A DNA stretch of 63,213 nucleotides from Oscillospiraceae bacterium. GTDB taxonomy: Bacteria; Bacillota; Clostridia; Oscillospirales; CAG-272. The translations under genes were made by a program, and so were the position numbers. This document shows, one piece after another, positions 24,249 through 33,465 of the stretch (its first letter is position 1; each line of letters starts with the position of its first letter). The DNA lies in contig SVQT01000006.1 in NCBI GenBank assembly GCA_015065215.1, positions 1 to 63,213 of the forward strand, written 5' to 3'. The notes beneath the pieces were generated by a model. That model was not told where the DNA came from, did no database searches, and worked only from the letters and a program-made list of their open reading frames with translations.

Positions 24249-27200
24249 TTACGCGTCGATGGTCGAAACGCGCAATGTCGTCTCCTCCAATACGTCAAGA
24301 AGAACTCTCACGGTATCCAATGCCGTAAAGATGGTCACATTGTTCTCGGTGGCCGTCATACGGATCTCGGCGCCGTCGCTCATCTGCCCTTGAGAGCCGA
24401 TGTCACGGGTATTGATCACATAAGCGATGTGGCCCTGACGAAGCGAATCGATAATCTCGGTACTACCGTCCGAAATCTTCTTTAGCACATGCGTACGAAT
24501 ACCGTTAGCCTTGAGGAATTTGGCGGTACCGGAGGTTGCTTCAATATTAAAGCCAAGATCGTAGAAGCGGCGAATGAGCGGTAGTGCTTCCGCCTTATCC
24601 TTGTCGGCAATGGTCACAAGAACAGTGCCGTAATTTTGCAGATGGGTGCCGCCTGCCTGCAACGCCTTGTAAAGGGCGCGGTTCAGCTTATCGTCATAAC
24701 CGATGGCCTCACCGGTAGACTTCATCTCGGGGGAAAGGTAAGCATCCAAGCCCCGGAGCTTGTTGAAAGAGAAGACCGGCACCTTTACATACCAACGCTT
24801 CTTTTCCTCAGGGTAAATATCAAAGATGCCCTGCTCCTTGAGCGACTTACCCAAAATCACCTCAGTGGCGATGTCGGCAAGGCTGTAGCCGGTCGCTTTG
24901 GAAAGGAACGGTACGGTGCGGGAGGAACGGGGATTCACCTCGATGATATACACATCCTCCTTGTCATCTACGATAAACTGGATGTTGAACAGACCCACGA
25001 TACCAATGCCCAGGCCCAGCTTCTTGGCATACTGCAAAATGATACCCTTGACCTTGTTCGAGATCGAGAAGGTGGGATAGACCGAGATCGAGTCGCCCGA
25101 GTGGACACCAGTACGCTCTACCAGCTCCATAATACCGGGTACAAACACGTCACGGCCGTCACAAATGGCATCTACCTCAACCTCTTTGCCTTGGATATAT
25201 TTGTCAACCAGCACAGGCTTGTCTTCATCGATCTCAACGGCGGTGCGCAAATAGTGGCGGAGCTGCTCCTCGTTGGCAACGATCTGCATAGCGCGGCCGC
25301 CCAGCACAAAGGAGGGACGCACCAGCACAGGATAGCCGATCTCAGCGGCGGCCTTGATGCCGTCCTCGATTTTGGTTACGGCGTGACCCTTGGGCTGGGG
25401 AATCCGCAAATCGGTCAGCAGCTTCTCAAAAGCGTCTCTGTTTTCCGCTCTGTCAATAGCCGCGCAATCGGTACCAATAATCTTAACTCCACGATCCATC
25501 AAGGGTTGTGCCAGGTTAATGGCGGTCTGGCCGCCAAGAGAAGCGATAACACCCTCCGGCTGCTCAAAGTCGATGATATTCATCACATCCTCGGGCGTGA
25601 GCGGCTCAAAATACAGTTTGTCGGCGGTGGTATAGTCAGTAGAGACCGTTTCCGGGTTATTGTTGATGATAATGGCCTCATAGCCGGCACGCTTGATGGT
25701 CTGTACCGCATGAACGGTAGAGTAGTCAAACTCTACGCCCTGACCAATACGGATCGGACCCGCGCCCAACACCACAATCTTTTTCTTGTCAGTCAGCTGA
25801 GACTGATTTTCTCCGAGATAAGAGGAGTAGAGGTAAGCGATATATTTACCGGTGTGAAGGGTATCCACCATCCGGAATACCGGCTTGATACCGGCGGCGC
25901 GGCGCGCCTGCCAAACCTCGATCTCAGTCTTGTCCCACAGCCTCGCAATAAACTTGTCGCCAAAGCCCATCTGCTTTGCGGCGGCAAGCACCTTCATGTC
26001 GCCTTTCTTTTCCGTAAGAAGCTTTTCCATCTCAATGATACGGACAAAGCACTCCAGGAACATTTCGGTGATCTTGGTAGCCTCGTGGAGTTCCGCTACG
26101 CTGTGTCCGCGGCGAAGCAGCTCGGTAACGGCATAGATACTGTCGTCACGGAAATCCTTGATATAGTCAAACAGCTCGGCATCCGTCTTGTTATCGAACT
26201 TCACCATATGGAAGTGGCAAACGCCGGTCTCGAGCGAGCGCACCGATTTCAGCATGCATTCGTCAAGGGTAGAGCCGATGCCCATGACCTCGCCGGTGGC
26301 CTTCATCTGAGTACCCAGGGTATTGGCGGCATTGGCGAACTTGTCAAAGGGGAAACGGGGAAACTTGGCCACGATATAGTCGAGCCTTGGCTCGATCGCG
26401 GCGGTGCCGCCGGCTACCGGAATATCCTCCAGCGCCATACCCACGGCGATCTTGGCGGTGACACGGGCAATGGGGTAGCCGGAAGCCTTAGAAGCCAGCG
26501 CCGAGGAACGGGATACGCGGGGATTTACCTCAATGAGGTAGTATTCACTGCTCTCCGGGTTCAGGGCAAACTGTACATTACAACCGCCCTCAATTTTCAG
26601 CTCACGAATAATCTTGATGGCAGAGTCGTTGAGCATTTTCAGATCATGCTCGTTCAAAGACAGAATGGGCGCCACCACGATAGAGTCGCCGGTATGCACG
26701 CCGACAGGGTCAACGTTCTCCATGCCGCAAATGGTGATGGCATGGTCATTGGAGTCACGCATCACCTCAAATTCGATCTCCTTATAGCCCTTTACCGATT
26801 TCTCAATCAGCACCTGATGCACGGGGGAGAGCTTGAATGCGTTCATGCCGATCTCGATCAGCTCCTGCTCGTTATAGGCAAAGCCGCCACCGGTGCCGCC
26901 CAGGGTAAAGGCGGGACGCAAGACGACAGGATAGCCGATCCGCTCGGCCGCCACCTTGGCCTCATCCAGGCTGTAGGTAATCTCAGAGGGAATGACCGGC
27001 TCACCAATGGACTGGCAAAGCTCCTTAAAGAGCTCTCTGTCCTCGGCGCGTTCAATGGATTCCGAACTGGTACCAAGCAGCTCCACGTTGCACTCCTTGA
27101 GCACACCCTTCTTCTCCAGCTGCATGGCGAGATTGAGACCGGTCTGGCCGCCGATGCCGGGCACAATGGCATCCGGACGCTCATAGCGCAGAATTTTCGC

Positions 27201-27422
27201 CATATATTCCAAGGTCAAAGGCTCCATATAGACCTTATCCGCAATGGTGGTATCGGTCATAATGGTGGCGGGGTTAGAGTTACAGAGAACCACCTCGTAG
27301 CCCTCCTCCTTCAGCGCCAGGCAAGCCTGGGTGCCGGCATAGTCAAACTCTGCCGCCTGACCGATCACAATAGGGCCGGAGCCAATAATCAAAATCTTTT
27401 TTAAATCTGTTCTTTTTGCCAT
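24249..27422 (-). CDS. carB: Carbamoyl-phosphate synthase large subunit
   Basis: The 1057-residue protein contains the two duplicated synthetase halves (IIGSGPIVIGQAAEFDYAG at the N-terminus and VLGAGPIRIGQGVEFDYS near residue 550), each with ATP-grasp motifs (PAFTLGGTGGG; PSFVLGGRAM and VNPRSSRTVPF), and a C-terminal MGS-type allosteric domain. It makes carbamoyl phosphate from bicarbonate, ATP and ammonia supplied by CarA. No carA is present in this operon or window. It lies 28 bases after pyrC. Confidence 0.97.
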   Translation of the reverse strand: MAKRTDLKKILIIGSGPIVIGQAAEFDYAGTQACLALKEEGYEVVLCNSNPATIMTDTTIADKVYMEPLTLEYMAKILRYERPDAIVPGIGGQTGLNLAMQLEKKGVLKECNVELLGTSSESIERAEDRELFKELCQSIGEPVIPSEITYSLDEAKVAAERIGYPVVLRPAFTLGGTGGGFAYNEQELIEIGMNAFKLSPVHQVLIEKSVKGYKEIEFEVMRDSNDHAITICGMENVDPVGVHTGDSIVVAPILSLNEHDLKMLNDSAIKIIRELKIEGGCNVQFALNPESSEYYLIEVNPRVSRSSALASKASGYPIARVTAKIAVGMALEDIPVAGGTAAIEPRLDYIVAKFPRFPFDKFANAANTLGTQMKATGEVMGIGSTLDECMLKSVRSLETGVCHFHMVKFDNKTDAELFDYIKDFRDDSIYAVTELLRRGHSVAELHEATKITEMFLECFVRIIEMEKLLTEKKGDMKVLAAAKQMGFGDKFIARLWDKTEIEVWQARRAAGIKPVFRMVDTLHTGKYIAYLYSSYLGENQSQLTDKKKIVVLGAGPIRIGQGVEFDYSTVHAVQTIKRAGYEAIIINNNPETVSTDYTTADKLYFEPLTPEDVMNIIDFEQPEGVIASLGGQTAINLAQPLMDRGVKIIGTDCAAIDRAENRDAFEKLLTDLRIPQPKGHAVTKIEDGIKAAAEIGYPVLVRPSFVLGGRAMQIVANEEQLRHYLRTAVEIDEDKPVLVDKYIQGKEVEVDAICDGRDVFVPGIMELVERTGVHSGDSISVYPTFSISNKVKGIILQYAKKLGLGIGIVGLFNIQFIVDDKEDVYIIEVNPRSSRTVPFLSKATGYSLADIATEVILGKSLKEQGIFDIYPEEKKRWYVKVPVFSFNKLRGLDAYLSPEMKSTGEAIGYDDKLNRALYKALQAGGTHLQNYGTVLVTIADKDKAEALPLIRRFYDLGFNIEATSGTAKFLKANGIRTHVLKKISDGSTEIIDSLRQGHIAYVINTRDIGSQGQMSDGAEIRMTATENNVTIFTALDTVRVLLDVLEETTLRVSTIDA

Positions 27423-27450
27423 TTTCCTATCCTCCGTAATTTATCGCTAT

Positions 27451-28674
27451 TCAAATCTTGCCGCGGTAAGCCACCTTGCCGTCGCATACCGTCAACACGT
27501 TTTTGCCGTACAGTGTTACACCCGCAAAGGGGGTCGCTTTTCCCTTAGAGCAGAAATTCGCCGGGTCTACCGTTTCGGCCGCCTCCAGCTCCCAAATGGA
27601 AAACTCGTTGCCAAAGGGAATGCCAAACCGCTGTCTCGGTCGCACCGCAAGGGCATCCACAATCCGCTCCAGACTGACCTTCCCGGTCCGCACCAAATAG
27701 GTGTAAAGCACTGGGAAGGCGGTCTCCAGGCCCACCACACCGAAAGCACTGCCCGCAAGGCCTTTGGCCTTTTCCTCTGCCGAATGGGGGGCGTGATCGG
27801 TGGCAATGCAGTCAATGGTACCGTCGATCAGTCCCGCCACCAAGGCCTCTCTGTCTGCCGCCGAACGCAGGGGGGGGTTCATCTTAAAGCGTCCGTCCTC
27901 TTGTAAATCGCTGTCGTCCATCACCAGATAGTGGGGGGCGGTCTCGCAGGTCACATTCACACCCTTTGCCTTTGCCTTGCGGATCAGCTCCACGCTCTCT
28001 TTTGCTGAAATGTGGCAGACGTGATAGGCACAGCCGATCTCCTCTACCAGTCTCAGATCCCGAGCGATCTGGGCATACTCACTCTCTGAGCAAATGCCCT
28101 TGTGTCCATGTGCCTTGGCGTAATCACCGTCATGGATATAGCCACCCTTCAGCAGATCGTTTACCTCGCAGTGCGCCACGATCACTTTGCCAAGCGCCTT
28201 TGCCTTTCGCATAGCGGCGCGCATCATATCATCGCTTTGCACCCCGCGGCCGTCATCCGAAAAGCCGGGCACAAAGGGGGCCATGCCATCAAGGTCAGCC
28301 AGCTCTTTCCCCTGCTCGCCTACCGTAATAGCGCCGTAAGGGTACACGTGAATGCAGGCCTGCCGCTCGATCAGGGTCAGCTGTTCTCGCAAATGCTCTA
28401 TGCTATCCGGCACAGGGTTAAGGTTTGCCATCGTGCAAACGGCGGTATAGCCGCCCCGCGCCGCCGCCAAAGAGCCGGTCTCCACCGTCTCTTTATAAGA
28501 AAAGCCCGGCTCGCGAAAATGCACATGCACATCGCAAAAACCGGGAAAAACAGTATAACGGGCATCATCGTCAACAGCAAGGTCAACTTTGGAAAAAAGA
28601 GAGGAAAGCGGAAAAGACCCGGTCGCCAAAACGGGAGCGGTATCCATCATGCGCAGCTTTGCGATCTGCTTCAT
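27451..28674 (-). CDS. pyrC: Dihydroorotase
   Basis: The 407-residue amidohydrolase has the zinc motif DVHVHFREPGFSYKE, VAHCEVNDL, CETAPHYL and DHAPHSAEEKAKG typical of the class I dihydroorotase found in Firmicutes (older pyrC/pyrX group). It closes carbamoyl-aspartate to dihydroorotate. AGGAGG lies 9 bases before the ATG. It is the first gene of the operon. The binuclear Zn ligands DxHxH and later His/Asp are all present, so the enzyme looks active. Confidence 0.95.
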   Translation of the reverse strand: MKQIAKLRMMDTAPVLATGSFPLSSLFSKVDLAVDDDARYTVFPGFCDVHVHFREPGFSYKETVETGSLAAARGGYTAVCTMANLNPVPDSIEHLREQLTLIERQACIHVYPYGAITVGEQGKELADLDGMAPFVPGFSDDGRGVQSDDMMRAAMRKAKALGKVIVAHCEVNDLLKGGYIHDGDYAKAHGHKGICSESEYAQIARDLRLVEEIGCAYHVCHISAKESVELIRKAKAKGVNVTCETAPHYLVMDDSDLQEDGRFKMNPPLRSAADREALVAGLIDGTIDCIATDHAPHSAEEKAKGLAGSAFGVVGLETAFPVLYTYLVRTGKVSLERIVDALAVRPRQRFGIPFGNEFSIWELEAAETVDPANFCSKGKATPFAGVTLYGKNVLTVCDGKVAYRGKI

Positions 28675-28739
28675 CTTCCTTGGCCTCCTTATTCAGATAC
28701 GCACGGGCGCTTGCGCCCACGCGTTATTTTATCTTATAT

Positions 28740-28768
28740 ATTTTACTATAATTATGCCCGATTGTCAA
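28740..28768 (-). promoter_or_regulatory. SigA-type promoter of the pyr operon
   Basis: On the minus strand a consensus TTGACA (28768-28763) and TAAAAT (28745-28740) are 17 bases apart. The ~60-base leader contains a GC hairpin (about 28698-28723) but no obvious PyrR anti-terminator/terminator pair. Confidence 0.75.
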
Positions 28769-28860
28769 GTGGCAATCCGCCCTATTTTTCACTTTTTTCG
28801 CGATTGCTTTTGGCGGTATTTTCTCACCTTTAATAAAGGGGTTGAGACATTAGATGCAAA

Positions 28861-28918
28861 AGTTGCGCTCTCGGCACCACAGGTGTACAACGGTACGCCG
28901 AGTGCTGAGAGCGCAACT
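28861..28918. terminator. Long two-part hairpin, probable terminator of the metallohydrolase gene
   Basis: Outer arms 28861-28877 and 28902-28918 pair over 17 bases with one G-U, and an inner GGTGTAC/GTACGCC helix closes the centre. On the minus strand it is followed by TTTT, about 100 bases after the 29022 stop. The space between (28919-29021) shows nothing else. Confidence 0.55.
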
Positions 28919-29021
28919 AAAAAACATACATAAAAATGAAATTTGATAGAATTTCTACCTATGCGTTTTCGTGTGTTTTTGGTTCGGCGCTGATGTGAAG
29001 CCTCTTTTGTGTCCTTCTTTT

Positions 29022-29846
29022 CTACTTTGCGAACAAAAAACGTTCGCCGGGGGCGAAAATGTGAAAGCTTTGGGCGGGATGCAGGGTTTTTAGCGTATCC
29101 ACAAAATGGGCGGGATTTACCCCGTTTACCTCGTATAGATCAAAATGGGTGGGAATCAGCAGCCTGGCACCGATCTCTTTGGCAAGCAGCACCGCCTCGC
29201 GACTGTCAAAGCAGCCGATGATGTCACAAATCACTGTGCGATAATAGTCTCTGCCGTTAATCGGCAAAAAGAGAATGTCACACCCCCGCAAGCGCTCGGC
29301 AAGCCCCTCATAAGGGCAGCCATCGCCCGCATGAAAAAGCGTAATGTCACCTAACGAGATGCGAAAGCCCACCTCCCGGTAATGACCGTTCGCATCGGTG
29401 TGGAACACCTCATGGGCGGCAGGAATGGCGGTAACGGCGATCCCCTCGCCCAGCACGGTTTCCCTGTCGGCGGCAAGACCCAAAATCGCGCTTTTTTCAA
29501 TACCGTATGCGGCAATTGTGTCTACATTTGCCGCCGAAACGATGTATTTTGCCTTCTTGTTCACACGGGCAAGCGTTGCCAGTGTTTCGGGGTCGGCGTG
29601 ATCAAAATGGGTGTGGGTGCAAAAGACATAATCCACAAAATCCAACGACGCCGCCTGGATCGGTGCCGGATACTTTCGCACCCAATGCACCAGCTCGGAA
29701 GAGCAGTTTTTATCCACATAATCCGAAAGGTAGCCGTCAATGAGCAGATATTTTTCCTGCCACTTGATCAAAAATCCAACCTGCCCCAGATAATAAAGGG
29801 CGACCTGCCCTTCAGCAAGAGCGGTTTGCAATATCTTTTCTCTCAT
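29022..29846 (-). CDS. UlaG-like MBL-fold metallohydrolase
   Basis: The 274-residue protein has the metallo-beta-lactamase motif THTHFDHADPETL, a second His region in PAAHEVFH, and a FHAGDG ligand motif. LPINGRDYYR is typical of the L-ascorbate-6-phosphate lactonase (UlaG) group. A sugar-phosphate lactonase role would fit the divergent sugar locus, but other hydrolases share this fold. The start at 29846 follows GGAGGG. It is divergent from the ROK regulator, whose operator lies between the two genes. Confidence 0.85.
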   Translation of the reverse strand: MREKILQTALAEGQVALYYLGQVGFLIKWQEKYLLIDGYLSDYVDKNCSSELVHWVRKYPAPIQAASLDFVDYVFCTHTHFDHADPETLATLARVNKKAKYIVSAANVDTIAAYGIEKSAILGLAADRETVLGEGIAVTAIPAAHEVFHTDANGHYREVGFRISLGDITLFHAGDGCPYEGLAERLRGCDILFLPINGRDYYRTVICDIIGCFDSREAVLLAKEIGARLLIPTHFDLYEVNGVNPAHFVDTLKTLHPAQSFHIFAPGERFLFAK

Positions 29847-29863
29847 AAATTTTCCCTCCACTG

Positions 29864-29892
29864 TTGACAATTATATCAAGCGGTGATATAAT
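29864..29892 (+). promoter_or_regulatory. SigA-type promoter of the ROK regulator and sugar operon
   Basis: Consensus TTGACA (29864-29869) and TATAAT (29887-29892) are 17 bases apart, about 43 bases before the ROK start. Confidence 0.85.
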
Positions 29893-29893
29893 T
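29869..29893. promoter_or_regulatory. Putative ROK operator: perfect 10-base palindrome over the promoter
   Basis: AATTATATCA (29869-29878) and TGATATAATT (29884-29893) are perfect inverted repeats around a 5-base centre. The site fills the -35/-10 spacer and covers the -10 box, so a bound repressor would block transcription. The left arm also gives a TATAAT on the minus strand (29875-29870), so the divergent metallohydrolase gene may be controlled from the same site. Confidence 0.65.
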
Positions 29894-29934
29894 GTAGCAT
29901 CAAGCATGAAAAATGTCAATAGCGAGCGTAAAAA

Positions 29935-31020
29935 ATGATGAAAAAATATTTGAATCAACAGGACATGCGGGATCTGAACCTGAACAATGTTTTTCGCCTG
30001 ATCCGTGCCTCCGGCCCCCTGACCCGTCGCCAGATCGAGGCCGCCACCGACATCAGCTGGGGGGCGGTATCGGGTGCCGCCGCCCTGCTTTTAAAGGAAG
30101 GCTACATAAAGGAAGTCAAGGTAGATGCGGTTTCCGGCGCGGGCAGGACCCCCATTGCGTTGGCCGTCAATGACGAAGATCATTTTCTCATCGGTCTTGA
30201 TGTGAACCGCTCCGGCCTTGGGGGAGTTGTCATTGATCTTGCGGGCAAGCAGGTTTTCTCACTCTCTCAAGAGGTAACCGCAACCACAAAGGACGAGTGG
30301 ATCGGTGAAATCAAGGGCATGATCGCCGCCCTGCGACAAGCCGTGGCAGACAAACGGATTCTGGCCATCGGTATCGCCATGCAAGGCGCGGTCGATGCGC
30401 AACAAGGTGTTTCCGTCCGCTTCCCCGCCGAGGGGTGGCACAGTGAGCCGCTTGCCACGCTGCTGGAAGAGGAATTTTCGCTCCCGGTTTTTTTAGAGCA
30501 CGACCCGGACTGTATCCTGTACGCCGCCACCGCGGGCGATGATCTACAAGACGGCATTCTGTTACGTGTAGACAAGGGCATTGGTATGGCAGTGATGCTG
30601 AACGGCAGGATCTTTCATCGCTTCGGCGCCTTTGAATTGGGCTACACCGTTACCGATACCGGCGAACGTCTTGACGCCTGCGTCACCACCGTAGGGCTTG
30701 CGCAAAAAGCAGACGTTCCCTTTGCGGATTTGGTGAAAGCCGCCGAACGGGGCGAAAAAAGTGCCATTTCTTTCTTTGATAAGATGGCAGAGCGGCTGGC
30801 ATGCGCCATTGTCAATACCGCCCAGCTTTTCCAGGTAGACGACTTTCTGCTTTGCGGCAAAATGATGGCAAAAAGCCATCTGTTCTGGCAACAGCTAACC
30901 AAAAATGCGGCTGCTCTCGCCCCCGAGCGACAGCTACGCCTTGCGATTACCGACGTGGGGCAAGCCGCCATCGGCGCCGCTATGCTGGCCGCCGAGCGCA
31001 TGACTCTGCAATTTGATTGA
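29935..31020 (+). CDS. ROK family transcriptional regulator (NagC/XylR type)
   Basis: The 361-residue protein begins with a winged-helix domain (residues ~10-70, NNVFRLIRASGPLTRRQIEA) joined to a ROK sugar-kinase-like domain (IGLDVNRSGLGGVVIDL near residue 85). The kinase catalytic motif and the usual HxGH...CxCGxxGC zinc motif are degenerate (ELGYTVTDTGERLDACVTT), so it should sense a ligand rather than phosphorylate sugar. Two tandem ATG codons (29935, 29938) are possible starts. It probably represses its own promoter and the sugar operon downstream. Confidence 0.9.
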   Translation: MMKKYLNQQDMRDLNLNNVFRLIRASGPLTRRQIEAATDISWGAVSGAAALLLKEGYIKEVKVDAVSGAGRTPIALAVNDEDHFLIGLDVNRSGLGGVVIDLAGKQVFSLSQEVTATTKDEWIGEIKGMIAALRQAVADKRILAIGIAMQGAVDAQQGVSVRFPAEGWHSEPLATLLEEEFSLPVFLEHDPDCILYAATAGDDLQDGILLRVDKGIGMAVMLNGRIFHRFGAFELGYTVTDTGERLDACVTTVGLAQKADVPFADLVKAAERGEKSAISFFDKMAERLACAIVNTAQLFQVDDFLLCGKMMAKSHLFWQQLTKNAAALAPERQLRLAITDVGQAAIGAAMLAAERMTLQFD

Positions 31021-31074
31021 TCCCTTTATCTATCCAAGCAATATACAAAATCCGTACATAACAAGGAGTGTTCT

Positions 31075-32091
31075 ATGAAAGCAGTTGTAGTAAAAAAGCC
31101 GGGCGAGGTTGTCCTTTGCGAGATGCAAAAGCCGGAGCCGCCCGCGGGCTTTGCCCGTATCAAGGTCAAGGCGGCCGCTATTTGCGCCACCGATTTAGAA
31201 GTGATCGATGGCAACATCCCCGCGAGCTATCCTCTGATTCCCGGCCACGAGTGGAGCGGCATTGTGGATGCCGTGGGCGATCCTGCCGATGCATACTGGT
31301 TAGGCAAAGCGGTCATTGGCAGCAGTGATGTCGTCTGCCTTAAATGCGCGGCCTGTCGCAGTGGCAACTGGCGTTATTGCAAAGAATTTGAGGAGATTGG
31401 CTTCCGCCGCGACGGTGCTTATGGGGAATATTTACTCGCCCCCGTCTATGGCCTTTGCGAAAAGCCGGAGCACATTCCCTTTGAGAACGCCGCCCTTTGC
31501 GAACCCCTTGGCGTGGCACTCGGCACCTTGAAAAAGGTGGATGCCTCCTTCGGGCAGTCGCTGATCATTTACGGTGCCGGATCGATCGGCCTTTGCATGC
31601 TGGCCGCCGCCAAGGCAATGGGGCTTGGCAAAACGCTGGTGATCGCCACCACTCCCGCCCGCTTGGAGATCGCAAGGCAAATGGGCGCTGACTATACCAT
31701 TGCCAGCCGAGAGCGGGACGTGATGACCGAAGTGAGACAGATCTTCCCAGAGGGGGCAGATATTGTAGTGGATGCCACCGGCATCGAGGAATGCATTCAA
31801 AATTCTCTCAAAATGGCAAAAAAAGGTGGAGCCGTTGCCCTGGCCGGCTACGGCAGAGGCAAGCAGATGAACATTCGCATGGACGACATCCACATCAACA
31901 ACCTGCGCGTGATCGGCGCCGGAAACAACTGGAACCAGCACGCAACCGCCATGAGACTGATGGCTGAGGGCAAGGTGGATCTGACCCCCTTCATCTCCGC
32001 TCGCATCTCCAGAGAAGAATTTGAAAAGGGCCTGGAAATGGCGCGCAAGCGCCCCGCTGGCTTTGTCAAAGCCATTTTTACCAATGAGTAA
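31075..32091 (+). CDS. Zinc-dependent medium-chain alcohol/polyol dehydrogenase
   Basis: The 338-residue protein has the MDR catalytic zinc residues (CATDLEV Cys and GHEWSG His/Glu), the four-Cys structural zinc lobe CLKCAACRSGNWRYC, and an NAD Rossmann motif IYGAGSIGLCMLAAA. Relatives include sorbitol, threonine and galactitol-type dehydrogenases, so it probably oxidises a sugar alcohol or reduces a keto-sugar. AAGGAG lies upstream of the ATG. It follows the ROK gene by 54 bases and overlaps the kinase gene by 8. Confidence 0.93.
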   Translation: MKAVVVKKPGEVVLCEMQKPEPPAGFARIKVKAAAICATDLEVIDGNIPASYPLIPGHEWSGIVDAVGDPADAYWLGKAVIGSSDVVCLKCAACRSGNWRYCKEFEEIGFRRDGAYGEYLLAPVYGLCEKPEHIPFENAALCEPLGVALGTLKKVDASFGQSLIIYGAGSIGLCMLAAAKAMGLGKTLVIATTPARLEIARQMGADYTIASRERDVMTEVRQIFPEGADIVVDATGIEECIQNSLKMAKKGGAVALAGYGRGKQMNIRMDDIHINNLRVIGAGNNWNQHATAMRLMAEGKVDLTPFISARISREEFEKGLEMARKRPAGFVKAIFTNE

Positions 32092-33463
32092 GGCGCTACT
32101 GGGCATAGACCTTGGCACCTCCTCGATCAAGGTTCTGCTTTACCATCCAAGCGGCCAACGGGAAACAGCAAAGGCCGTATATGAGGAGATTTCGCCTGAC
32201 GGCTGGCTGAACGCCATGAAAAGAGCGCTTCGCACGCTGGATTTGCGAGAAGTAGTTGCCATCGGCCTCTCCTCGCAGACCGGCACCTATATTGTGAACC
32301 AAAAAAAGGTGATCTCCTGGAGCGATCCGGCAGGAAAAGAGGAATTACCCCGCATACGGGATCGGTTTTCAAACGAGACCTTTCTTCGTGAGATCGGCAT
32401 GCCTCACCCCGCCATCACCTCTTACCCTCTGCCCCGGCTTTGCTATATCAAAGCACATTTTCGCAAAATTGAAACCGTTTGTCAGCCCAAAGAGCTGATG
32501 CTTTCCTATCTGACCGGCGTCTATCAAAGCGACATCTGGACCTGGCGTGGGCTCGCTCACCCGCAAAAGAGTGCCTATAGCGCACCGCTTTTACACGAGC
32601 TCGGGTTGGATCCCGCCTGGCTGCCGCCCATTGGCAGCGCCACCGATGTGGCAGGATATGTAACAGAGCGGGCAGCCGCTGAAACCGGCTTGCCGATCGG
32701 CACACCTGTAATCAGCGGTCTCAATGACTTTTTCGCGGGTCTTGTGGGCATGGGTGTTCCCACCCTCTCCCCTCTATTTGACATCACCGGCACCAGCGAG
32801 CACTTTGGCATGATTGAAAAAACGTTTACCCCCGAAACGGGTATGGTTTCCGGTAGCTTTTTAGAGGGCTTTGTTCACTACGGCGGCACCGCCTCCAGCG
32901 GCACCTCGCTTTCCTTTGGCATACGTGAGCTTGGTATCGAGCAAGGCGACCTGGCCGATTATCTCGCTGCCGATCCCCCTATCTTCCTACCTTATTTAAA
33001 CGGCGAGCGCGCGCCCGTGTTTGACCCTTTTGCCAGAGGGGTCTTCTTCGGTATCGGCAAGGACTGCACCAAGGCGCTGATGTCCTATGCGGTGCTGGAG
33101 GGCGTAGCGTTCAGCATCTATCACATTGCAAAGCACTTGGGAGAGCTACCGACAGGGGATATTCTGCTTGGCGGCGGCGCCGCCAAGGATCCGCTGTTGG
33201 GAACCATCAAGGCAACACTGTTTGACCGCAACTTTGTTACACTGGCAGAAAGCGACACCTCGGCGTTGGGCGCCGCCATGATCGCAGGCTGCGGCATCCA
33301 ATACTTTGAAAGCCTTGCCGAAGCCACCGCCGCGTGCGTGCAAAAGAAAACAGTCCACGCGCCGCTCCCCGCCCTGCAAGAAAAGCTATTGGCGCGCTTT
33401 GCCATTTACGAACAGCTCTACACGGCACTCAAGCCACAATTTGAAAAATTAAAGGAGATTTGA
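32084..33463 (+). CDS. FGGY family carbohydrate kinase
   Basis: The 459-residue protein has the FGGY start GIDLGTSSIKVLLYHPSG, the mid-domain SGLNDFFAGLVGMGVP and the second-domain motifs PYLNGERAPVFDPFARGVFFG and LLGGGAAKDPLLGTIKA. The family phosphorylates pentuloses, hexuloses, polyols or quinate-like sugars; it is somewhat shorter than xylulokinase (about 500). The start at 32084 overlaps the dehydrogenase stop by 8 bases. It should phosphorylate a product of the neighbouring dehydrogenases; the exact sugar is unknown. Confidence 0.92.
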   Translation: MSKALLGIDLGTSSIKVLLYHPSGQRETAKAVYEEISPDGWLNAMKRALRTLDLREVVAIGLSSQTGTYIVNQKKVISWSDPAGKEELPRIRDRFSNETFLREIGMPHPAITSYPLPRLCYIKAHFRKIETVCQPKELMLSYLTGVYQSDIWTWRGLAHPQKSAYSAPLLHELGLDPAWLPPIGSATDVAGYVTERAAAETGLPIGTPVISGLNDFFAGLVGMGVPTLSPLFDITGTSEHFGMIEKTFTPETGMVSGSFLEGFVHYGGTASSGTSLSFGIRELGIEQGDLADYLAADPPIFLPYLNGERAPVFDPFARGVFFGIGKDCTKALMSYAVLEGVAFSIYHIAKHLGELPTGDILLGGGAAKDPLLGTIKATLFDRNFVTLAESDTSALGAAMIAGCGIQYFESLAEATAACVQKKTVHAPLPALQEKLLARFAIYEQLYTALKPQFEKLKEI

Positions 33464-33465
33464 AT

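Noticed and set aside
24636-27404. Very long open frame on the plus strand (over 900 codons) opposite carB
   Set aside because: It lies entirely antisense to a full-length, motif-complete carB. It has no ribosome binding site or recognisable domain and is a by-product of the codon usage of the real gene.
28675-28739. PyrR-type attenuator in the pyr leader
   Set aside because: Only one short GC hairpin is visible, with no T-run and no alternative anti-terminator pairing.
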